NCBI GenBank assembly: GCA_004173185.1
Contig: SEFZ01000010.1
Coordinates: forward strand, 1-64,000
DNA: 64,000 nucleotides
Direction: 5' to 3'
DNA from: Sphingomonadales bacterium
Lineage (GTDB): Bacteria; Pseudomonadota; Alphaproteobacteria; Sphingomonadales; Sphingomonadaceae
The notes beneath the pieces were generated by a model, which was not told the DNA's origin, made no database searches, and was given only the letters and a program-made list of their open reading frames with translations. Both the position numbers and the translations under genes were made by a program. Positions 34,930-42,255 of the stretch are shown here, in pieces (position 1 is the stretch's first letter; each line of letters opens with the position of its first letter).

Positions 34930-35412
34930 ATGGACGACAAGACCGAAGCGCCGGAAGCACTGAGCCGCGCGCAGCGTTTCCTGATCTTCACCGGTTCCGC
35001 TGGCCTGTTGCTGGCCATGGCCACCGATGCGCTTGCCGTGCTTGGCCGCCATGCCGGTTTCGCCGTGATCGGCTCGATCGAGATATTCCAGATGACGATC
35101 GTCGTGGCGCTTTCGTCGGCGGTGCTGCTGGTCAGCCTGATGAACGGCCATGCCACGGTCGACATGATCGTTGGGCGCGCATCGGATCGGACCAAATTCC
35201 TGCTTGCCCAGATTGGCCGTGTCGCCCTTGCGATCACCTTTGGCCTCATCGCCTTCGGGTCGATCTGGGTGGCCTATGATTTGTGGCCGACCACGGAGAT
35301 GACCGAATTGCTCTCGATCCGCGTGGCGCCGTTCCGCCTGGTCTGGATCATCGCCTGCGCGCTCGCTGCGCTCCATTTTGCCGCCGCCTTTGTCCGGGGA
35401 CTGCGCCGATGA
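34930..35412 (+). CDS. TRAP transporter small permease (DctQ type)
   Basis: 160 residues with four transmembrane helices, starting at ATG 34930 behind a GGAGGGG site. Segments FLIFTGSAGLLLAMATDALA and EIFQMTIVVALSSAVLLVSL are typical of DctQ proteins, which pair with the large permease in tripartite ATP-independent periplasmic carriers. The stop overlaps the next start in ATGA. The substrate is not evident; TRAP systems carry carboxylates. Confidence 0.9.
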   Translation: MDDKTEAPEALSRAQRFLIFTGSAGLLLAMATDALAVLGRHAGFAVIGSIEIFQMTIVVALSSAVLLVSLMNGHATVDMIVGRASDRTKFLLAQIGRVALAITFGLIAFGSIWVAYDLWPTTEMTELLSIRVAPFRLVWIIACALAALHFAAAFVRGLRR

Positions 35413-36716
35413 CCTTGCTTCCGGAAGCCATCGGGCTGATCGCGTTCCTAGTGCTGCTCGTGATCCTGATGGCCGGGATTCCCATCGGCGCGGCGCTGGC
35501 CCTGATCGGAACGCTCGGCCTGGCCCTTTTGCTCTCGCCAGAGGCGGCGCTGATCAAGGCCGGCGTGATCGCCTTCGATACCGTCTCGCGATACGAACTC
35601 GGCGTGTTGCCACTGTTCATGCTGATGGCGCAATTCTGCTTCGCGGCCGGCGCCAGCGGCGACTTTTTCGGGCTTGCCGCCAAGCTGATCGGGCACAAGC
35701 GCGGCGGGCTGGGGATCGCTTCGATCGGCGGTTGCGCAGGCTTTGGCGCTATCAGCGGCTCAAGCCTTGCGACCGTGGCCACGGTGAGCGCCGTCGCGCT
35801 GCCGGAGATGCGCCGACAGGGATATCATCCAGGGTTCGCCGCGGGCGCGCTTGCCGCAGGCGGTACGCTGGGCTCCCTGATCCCCCCGAGCGGGGCACTC
35901 ATTGTCTATGGCATCATCGCCGAGCAATCGATCGGCAAGCTCTTCGGCGCTGCAGTCATCCCGGGGATTACCCAGGCTCTGTTCTATGTCGTGGTGATCA
36001 TGATCATGACGCGCTGGAAGCCCGAACTCGCACCACCCGGACCGCGCGCGACCTGGCGTGAGCGCGGGGCGGCGGCGATCCGCATCGCCGATATCTCGCT
36101 GCTGGTGATGTTCGTTGTCGGCGGATTGATCCTGGGCTGGTTCACGCCGACCGAGGCCGCGTCGGTCGGCTGCTTCGGCGCGCTGGTCATCCTCGCGCTC
36201 CGCCGCAAGTTCACGCGCGCCGCGCTGAGCCATGCGCTGTTCGAGACGTTGCGCACTACGGGGATGATCTACGCCATCGTCATCGGCGCGATCATCTTCA
36301 GCACCTTCGTCAGCGTCACCGGCATTCCGGATCACATGATCGATCTGGTCCATTCGGTGGGCGCGTCGCCGATCATGGCGGTGATCGTCATGGCGCTGAT
36401 CCTGCTGCTGCTCGGATCGTTTCTCGATGGTCTGGCGCTGATGCTGCTGATGACCCCGATCCTGTTGCCGGTTGTGCACAGCCTTGGGCTCAGCCCGATC
36501 TGGTTCGGCATTTTCCTGGTCCGCACCATGGAGATCGGGTTCGTCCATCCGCCGCTCGGCTTCAACGTCTATGTGATCCATGCCGGCGCGAAGGATATTC
36601 CGCTGGGATCGATCTTCCGCGGCGTGATCCCGTTCCTGATCAGCGATTTCGCCCACCTCGCCATGCTCATCGCCTTCCCGGCGATCGTGCTGTGGCTTCC
36701 TTCTTTGCAGGGTTGA
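35409..36716 (+). CDS. TRAP transporter large permease (DctM type)
   Basis: 435 residues, about 12-13 helices. Family signatures include AGIPIGAALALIGTLGLALL, the GFGAISGSSLATVATV re-entrant loop, GGTLGSLIPPSGALIVYG and EIGFVHPPLGFNVYV near the end. It forms the sodium-driven transport channel with the small permease. Translationally coupled to it by ATGA, and followed 5 bases later by the binding protein. Confidence 0.95.
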   Translation: MTLLPEAIGLIAFLVLLVILMAGIPIGAALALIGTLGLALLLSPEAALIKAGVIAFDTVSRYELGVLPLFMLMAQFCFAAGASGDFFGLAAKLIGHKRGGLGIASIGGCAGFGAISGSSLATVATVSAVALPEMRRQGYHPGFAAGALAAGGTLGSLIPPSGALIVYGIIAEQSIGKLFGAAVIPGITQALFYVVVIMIMTRWKPELAPPGPRATWRERGAAAIRIADISLLVMFVVGGLILGWFTPTEAASVGCFGALVILALRRKFTRAALSHALFETLRTTGMIYAIVIGAIIFSTFVSVTGIPDHMIDLVHSVGASPIMAVIVMALILLLLGSFLDGLALMLLMTPILLPVVHSLGLSPIWFGIFLVRTMEIGFVHPPLGFNVYVIHAGAKDIPLGSIFRGVIPFLISDFAHLAMLIAFPAIVLWLPSLQG

Positions 36717-36721
36717 TCGCG

Positions 36722-37750
36722 ATGCGCAGTCTTTTCGCCCTTGTCGCCCTGCTGCTGCTCGCAAGCTGCGGGAGGCCCGATCCCAACGTCACGGCACTGA
36801 CCTATGCCAGCCCGTACAATGCCAACCATCCGTTCAGCCGCGCCGACATCGTCTGGATGAAATGGATCGAGCAGCAGACGGGCGGACGTATCCGCATCCA
36901 TCCGCATTGGGGCGGGCATCTGCTTTCGTCGAACGAGAACATGCTCGAGATTCGCCACGGCATCGCCGATATCGGCATGATCACGCCGATGTACGCACGC
37001 AGCGCGCACATCCAGCGGATCCTGCCGAGCTTCTATAGCGGGATTGCCGATATTCCCCAGCAGATCGCGGTCTATCGCTGCCTCGCCGCCGAGTTCGCGG
37101 CGATCAACGGCGAAGTGAAGGGCGTCCGCATTCTTGCGGTGCAGGGCGGGAATTTTCCAGGCATCCTCACGCGCAACAAGCCGATCCGCACGCTGGCCGA
37201 TCTCAAGGGGCTGCGGCTGCGCGCCCAGGCCGATACCGCCGACGTGCTGCGCGCGCTGGGCGTGGATCCGGTCAACATGTCGATGGCCGAAGTCTATCCC
37301 GCCATGGCCAAGGGGGTTATTGATGGCGTCGTCGCACCCGCCGACGCGCTCAAGTCGGTGCACCTCGCCGATGTCGGCAAATATTTCTCCACGCTCAAGA
37401 TTCCGCGGGGCGCCTATCCGGGCCGGGCGATGTCGCTGATCGCGTGGAACCGGCTGAGCCCGGCGGACCAGGAGATCTTCACCCGCGGCGAAAAAATCTG
37501 GGAAGATGCGATGGTGGCGGAGCTCGATGCCGCGCTGATCGCTGGGCATGCCTACGCCCGCGATGCGGGGATCGAGGAGATCGCAATCGCGCCAGGCGAG
37601 CAGGATCGTTTCAATGAATTGTACCGCGCCAACGCCTTTCGCATCAGCCGCTATCTAGAAAACTATGGTGCAGACGGTCACGCCATCGCGACCCGGGCTG
37701 CCCAGCTGATCGCACAGGGCGTTCCCGCCGGATGTGGAGCTGTGAAATGA
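36722..37750 (+). CDS. TRAP substrate-binding protein, lipoprotein (DctP type)
   Basis: 342 residues. The signal peptide MRSLFALVALLLLASC ends in a lipobox (LASC), so this binding protein is predicted to be membrane-anchored rather than free. The mature protein has the DctP fold: NHPFSRADIVWMKWIEQQTG, an Arg in LKGLRLRAQADTADVLRALG (the region that salt-bridges the carboxylate), and EVYPAMAKGVIDGVVAPADA. Coupled to the first CoA-transferase gene by ATGA, which ties uptake to CoA activation. Confidence 0.92.
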   Translation: MRSLFALVALLLLASCGRPDPNVTALTYASPYNANHPFSRADIVWMKWIEQQTGGRIRIHPHWGGHLLSSNENMLEIRHGIADIGMITPMYARSAHIQRILPSFYSGIADIPQQIAVYRCLAAEFAAINGEVKGVRILAVQGGNFPGILTRNKPIRTLADLKGLRLRAQADTADVLRALGVDPVNMSMAEVYPAMAKGVIDGVVAPADALKSVHLADVGKYFSTLKIPRGAYPGRAMSLIAWNRLSPADQEIFTRGEKIWEDAMVAELDAALIAGHAYARDAGIEEIAIAPGEQDRFNELYRANAFRISRYLENYGADGHAIATRAAQLIAQGVPAGCGAVK

Positions 37751-38877
37751 GCCAGGCTTTAGCGAGCGTGAAGATCGCCGATTTCAGCTGGGTGGGTGCG
37801 GGGCCGCGCGCGACCAAGGATCTGGCCGATCACGGGGCGACGGTCGTAAAGGTCGAAAGCGCCAAACGGCTCGATCTCGGGCGGATGAGCCCGCCCTTCA
37901 AGGACGGGAAGCGCAACCCGGACGGCTCGGCGTTTTTCGCGATCACCAATACCAGCAAGCTCGGCGTCACGATCAACCTGGGCGATCCGCGCGGCGTCGA
38001 GATCGCACGCAGGCTGGCCGATTGGGCCGATGTCGTCGTCGAGAATTTCGGCAAGGGCTTCATGGAGCGCCTTGGGCTCGATTATGCGACGCTGAGCAAG
38101 GCGCGGCCAGAGATCATCATGCTGTCGGTCAGCGTCGCGGGGCGTACCGGGCCCATGTCGGACCTGCGAGGCTATGGTAACAGCGCAGCCGCGCTTTCCG
38201 GGCTCGCCGCACTGTCGGGCTGGCCCGATACGCCGCCGCACATGCCGCCCTTCGCCTATGGCGATGTGATCGCGCCGATGTTCGCCACGATGGGCGTGCT
38301 CGCCGCGCTCGAGCATCGCCGCGTGACCGGTGAGGGTCGGCATATTGACGTCTCGCAGATCGAGCCGCTCGTGCATGTGCTGGGCGATGTGCTGGTACAG
38401 GAGCAACTACGGCCATCGCCGAAGCGCGGGAATGCGTCGCCCTCGATAGAGCAGGGAGTCTATCCCGCGCGCGGCCATGATCAGTGGGTTGCTATCGCGA
38501 TCCGGGACGAAGCGGATGCGAAAGCGCTCGACGCTTTGACCGGTGGTGTGGGCCTCGCGGACTGGACCGCCACGCAGGACAAGCATGCCGTCGCCGATAG
38601 CCTTGCCGCTGCGGGCGTGCCCGCCGAAGCGGTGTTCGACGGCCGCGACGTGTTCACCGATCCCGAACTGGCCAAAGGGGGCCATTATGTCCGGATCGAG
38701 CATTCGGTGCTGGGAAGTTGCGAGATGCCGGCTCCGCCCGCGACCTTCTCGCGCTCCGAGATCAAGGTCGGCGCGCCGCCCAACCTTGGCGAACATAATT
38801 GCGAGGTTTTCGAAGGGTTTCTCGGCATGGATGCCGACGAGGTAGCGGCACTGACGGCACAGGGGGTGCTCGCATGA
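37747..38877 (+). CDS. Class III (CaiB/BaiF) CoA-transferase 1
   Basis: 376 residues. Family III CoA-transferases swap CoA between acyl groups through an aspartyl-CoA anhydride intermediate. The N-domain reads VKIADFSWVGAGPRATKDLA and the catalytic Asp is in PFAYGDVIAPMFATMG near 180. GEGRHIDVSQ follows. The frame is full length and coupled on both sides (ATGA with the binding-protein gene and with CoA-transferase 2). The acceptor acid is probably the TRAP substrate, which is unknown. Confidence 0.92.
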   Translation: MSQALASVKIADFSWVGAGPRATKDLADHGATVVKVESAKRLDLGRMSPPFKDGKRNPDGSAFFAITNTSKLGVTINLGDPRGVEIARRLADWADVVVENFGKGFMERLGLDYATLSKARPEIIMLSVSVAGRTGPMSDLRGYGNSAAALSGLAALSGWPDTPPHMPPFAYGDVIAPMFATMGVLAALEHRRVTGEGRHIDVSQIEPLVHVLGDVLVQEQLRPSPKRGNASPSIEQGVYPARGHDQWVAIAIRDEADAKALDALTGGVGLADWTATQDKHAVADSLAAAGVPAEAVFDGRDVFTDPELAKGGHYVRIEHSVLGSCEMPAPPATFSRSEIKVGAPPNLGEHNCEVFEGFLGMDADEVAALTAQGVLA

Positions 38878-39884
38878 TGCTGGGTCACATCAAGGTCGTC
38901 GATCTGACGCGCGACCTGGGCGCCTATGCCGGGGCGCTGCTCGCGCGCCTTGGGGCAGAGGTCATCACTACCGGCGTGGACGATCGCGATCTTTCCGAAC
39001 AGGCCATGGACCAGCATGGAAAGCGCAGGAGCGATACGCCGTTGCTCGAACTGATCGATCAGGCGGACATCATCTTTCGCGGCCCCGAGGCATGCTCGCC
39101 CGAACTCGCCCCTAATATGCTCGCCATGCGCAACCCGCGCCTGATCGACGTGGCGATCCTGCCGTTCGACGCTGGCCGCGCCAATGACGGCCGCCCTGCC
39201 ACCGATTTCACGATCATGGCGCGTTCAGGCCTGATGACCATCGTCGGCGATCCCGGGATGCCGCCGCTCACCTTGCCCGGCCGTCAGGCTTGGGCGCTAG
39301 CTGGCATTCAGGGCGCGATCGCGGCGCTGGTGGCGCTCAATGCGCGCGCCGCCGATGGGCGGGGACAACAGGCACAGGTCTCCGCCTATCGCTCCGCCGT
39401 CCTTGCCAACTATCGCGAGCCGTTGACGTGGGAATGGACCGGCAAGGTCGGCACGCGCACCGGCAATCTGCTGGTGCGCGGCAAGTCTGGCGTGCGGCAG
39501 GTGTGGCGCGCCCGGGATGGCTGGGTCACCTGGGCTCTGGTCGACAACCAGCCGATGATGCGCGCATTCGTCGCGCGGATGGGGGAAGACGGCATGGCGG
39601 GAGAACTCGCCGACGTGGATTGGGACGCGATCCTGGTCGCCGACATGCCGCAGGAAACGCTGCAGCGCTGGGAAGCCGTGGTCGAGGCATGGCTGGCGAC
39701 GAAGGAGCGCGCGACGCTCACCGCAATGTCTAACAAGTTCGGGATGGGATTAAGCGCGATTAGCGAAGTCGCGGACGTTCTCGCCGGCGATCACCTCAAA
39801 GCGCGCGGACTCTGGGAAGAAGCGCAGGTCGATGGCCGCGCGGTGAAAGTCCCCGGACCGCTCTTTCGGGAGGTCGGCCCGTGA
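38874..39884 (+). CDS. CoA-transferase-like protein 2, catalytic Asp missing
   Basis: 336 residues, clearly in the CaiB/BaiF family (HIKVVDLTRDLGAYAGALLA; AADGRGQQAQVSAYRSAVL). At the position of the catalytic Asp the aligned sequence is LPGRQAWALAGIQGAIAAL, with Trp or Gln instead. It is also shorter than its neighbours in the N-domain. In benzylsuccinate metabolism, BbsE/BbsF form a pair with one inactive subunit, so this could be the structural partner of CoA-transferase 1 or 3. Coupled at both ends (ATGA, GTGA). Confidence 0.85.
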   Translation: MMLGHIKVVDLTRDLGAYAGALLARLGAEVITTGVDDRDLSEQAMDQHGKRRSDTPLLELIDQADIIFRGPEACSPELAPNMLAMRNPRLIDVAILPFDAGRANDGRPATDFTIMARSGLMTIVGDPGMPPLTLPGRQAWALAGIQGAIAALVALNARAADGRGQQAQVSAYRSAVLANYREPLTWEWTGKVGTRTGNLLVRGKSGVRQVWRARDGWVTWALVDNQPMMRAFVARMGEDGMAGELADVDWDAILVADMPQETLQRWEAVVEAWLATKERATLTAMSNKFGMGLSAISEVADVLAGDHLKARGLWEEAQVDGRAVKVPGPLFREVGP

Positions 39885-41014
39885 ACGGTCCGCTCGCAGG
39901 CATCCGGGTGGTGGACTTCTCGAAGTTCCTGCCGGGACCCTATTGCACCTGGCTACTCGCCGATCTCGGCGCGGAGGTGATCCGCATCGAGCATCCGCGC
40001 GAACTGGCCAAACAGGCGCAGGTGTTCGGGTGGGACAAATTGCCCGATGCCGAGCGGGCGCGCATCCGCGCGGCGGATATCTTCGCGCGTGGCAAGCGCA
40101 GCCTGTTGATCGATCCCGGCGCGGACGCCTCGCGCCCGGTGCTCGAGGCGCTGGTCCGCCGCGCCGATGTGTTGGTCGAGGATTACCGGCCCGGCGTGCT
40201 TGCCGGCATGGGCTATGGCTATGAGGCCGTGGCCGCGATCAACCCGAGCCTGATCTATGCCTCGGTCACGCTTTGTGGGCAGACCGGACCCTATCGCGAC
40301 AAACCTGGGCATGACCCGATCGCGCTAGCCGTCTCCGGTGCGCTATCGCGCGTGGGGGAGGATCCCGACGCGCCGGGCTTTGCCGGCATCCCCGCCGCCG
40401 ATCTGCTAACAGGGTCCAATGCGGTCATCGGCATCCTCGCCGCGCTGCTAGCTCGCGCCACGACGGGCAAAGGGCAGGCGGTGGACGTGGCGATGTCTGA
40501 CTCCTCGATGGCGCTGATTGCCAATGTCGTCTCGCGCAATCCGGATCTTTCCAAAGCTCCGCCGCGAGGCCGCCATCGCGCCGATATTGGCATCTATCGC
40601 ACCGCCGACGACCGCTTCCTCGTCACCACCGACATGGAGCCGCGGTATTGGCAGCGTTTCTGCGACGCGATGGGCTGCCCGGATTACGCGCCGCGCCAGA
40701 ACGACAAGGCGGCACGCGCCGACATCCGCGCGTTCCTCGAAGCCGCGTTCGCCCAACAGCCGCTGGCGCATTGGCTTGCCCTGCTCGGCGCCGCGGACAC
40801 GCAATTCGCTCCGATCAGCTCGATTGAGGAGGCGCTGGCCGACCCGCACAATATAGCGCGCGGCATGGCGCTGACACTTGAAACCGAGGGTGGGCCCGTC
40901 CGCCAGATCGGATCACCGATCCATTTATCCGATACGCCCGCTATTGCCCCCAAACCAGCGCGCGCGGCGGGCGCCGACAATGACGACATTCTGAAGGAAC
41001 TAGGGCTGCAATGA
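39881..41014 (+). CDS. Class III (CaiB/BaiF) CoA-transferase 3
   Basis: 377 residues from GTG 39881, overlapping the previous stop in GTGA. N-terminus GIRVVDFSKFLPGPYCTWLL, a typical CaiB/BaiF start. The catalytic Asp is in GIPAADLLTGSNAVIGILAA near 175, followed by GKGQAVDVAMSDS. Full family length. It may act alone or with the Asp-less neighbour. It is coupled to CoA-transferase 4 by ATGA. Confidence 0.92.
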   Translation: MNGPLAGIRVVDFSKFLPGPYCTWLLADLGAEVIRIEHPRELAKQAQVFGWDKLPDAERARIRAADIFARGKRSLLIDPGADASRPVLEALVRRADVLVEDYRPGVLAGMGYGYEAVAAINPSLIYASVTLCGQTGPYRDKPGHDPIALAVSGALSRVGEDPDAPGFAGIPAADLLTGSNAVIGILAALLARATTGKGQAVDVAMSDSSMALIANVVSRNPDLSKAPPRGRHRADIGIYRTADDRFLVTTDMEPRYWQRFCDAMGCPDYAPRQNDKAARADIRAFLEAAFAQQPLAHWLALLGAADTQFAPISSIEEALADPHNIARGMALTLETEGGPVRQIGSPIHLSDTPAIAPKPARAAGADNDDILKELGLQ

Positions 41015-42255
41015 CCGCTGATTCTCCCCGCCCGCTAGAAGGTCTGCGCGTGATCGATCTCACCCGCGCGCTCGCCGGGCCCTATGCCACGCTGTTGCTC
41101 GCCGGCCTTGGTGCCGAAGTGATCAAGGTCGAGGATCCCAAGGGTGGCGATCTGGCGCGCGAGAATAGTCCCTATGTCGGGCGCGACGGTGTGGTCATCG
41201 AGCGGCGGCACGACGACGACATCTCGATCTCGCATCTGACCCGTGCGCGTGGCAAGCGGGGCGTGGCGCTGAATTTGAAGCATCCGCAAGCTCGCGAGGT
41301 CTTCGCCGATCTGGTGCGCACCGCCGATATCGTCGTCGAGAATTTCACTGCGGGCACCGCCGACCGGCTGGGCGTTGGCTATCACGCTGCGCGCGAAGTG
41401 AACCCGCGGATCGTCTACGCCTCACTTTCCGGGTTCGGCGCGGATGTGCATGATGGCAAGGCGATGGATATTGTCATCCAGGCGCTCTCGGGCGCCATGT
41501 ATACCAGCGGCGAGCACGATCATCCGCCGGTGCGCATCGGCATCCCCATGGCGGACATGCTGGCACCGGTATTCGCCGTGATCGGTATCCTCTCAGCATT
41601 GGAGCAGCGGCATCGCACCGGTGTTGGCCAGCATGTCGATGTTTCGATGCTCGGCGCGCTCACATCTTTCGTCGCGATCGAGAATTGGGCGGCGATGCGC
41701 GCCGTCGATATGCCGGCGCGTACCGGGCTGACTGTGCAGAGGCTTTCGCCATTCGGGGTTTTCGAATGCGCCGACGGCTATGTCGCGGTGGTCGCGGTTC
41801 ACCAGAAGCTTGCGGCCGGCCTGTTTCGCGCGATGGGCGAACCCGGCCTGATCGAGGATCCCGCCTTTGCCACGCGCGATGCCCGCGTTGCCAATGCGCT
41901 GGTGCTGGAAGCACGGATCAACGCTTGGTCTCGCACGCTGCCGCTTGCCGACGTCGTCGCGAAGCTTGAGGCGGAGGATGTGCCGGTTGCCGAGGTCCGC
42001 CATCCCGAGGATGCGCTGGTCGATCCGCGCGTGGTCGCGCGCGGGGAGACCAATGCCGTTTCGCACCCCTCCTATCCATCGGTTGAGGAGCTGCGCACCG
42101 CGGGCATCCCGATCCGCTTCTCAGCGGCGCAGACCGGCTTCGATCCCGTGATCCCGGTCGAAATCGGCGAGCACAATGGGTCGGTTTATGGGGAGCTCCT
42201 CGGCTATGACGACGAGAAGCTCTCAGAGCTGGCGCGCGGCGGCGTGATCGCGTGA
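41011..42255 (+). CDS. Class III (CaiB/BaiF) CoA-transferase 4
   Basis: 414 residues. Begins PLEGLRVIDLTRALAGPYAT; catalytic Asp in IGIPMADMLAPVFAVIGILS near 178 with GVGQHVDVSMLGA after it. Closest in layout to formyl-CoA or succinyl-CoA:acid transferases. Coupled to CoA-transferase 3 (ATGA) and to the dehydratase-like fusion (GTGA). Four homologues in a row suggest several CoA-transfer steps or obligate hetero-oligomers. Confidence 0.92.
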   Translation: MTADSPRPLEGLRVIDLTRALAGPYATLLLAGLGAEVIKVEDPKGGDLARENSPYVGRDGVVIERRHDDDISISHLTRARGKRGVALNLKHPQAREVFADLVRTADIVVENFTAGTADRLGVGYHAAREVNPRIVYASLSGFGADVHDGKAMDIVIQALSGAMYTSGEHDHPPVRIGIPMADMLAPVFAVIGILSALEQRHRTGVGQHVDVSMLGALTSFVAIENWAAMRAVDMPARTGLTVQRLSPFGVFECADGYVAVVAVHQKLAAGLFRAMGEPGLIEDPAFATRDARVANALVLEARINAWSRTLPLADVVAKLEAEDVPVAEVRHPEDALVDPRVVARGETNAVSHPSYPSVEELRTAGIPIRFSAAQTGFDPVIPVEIGEHNGSVYGELLGYDDEKLSELARGGVIA

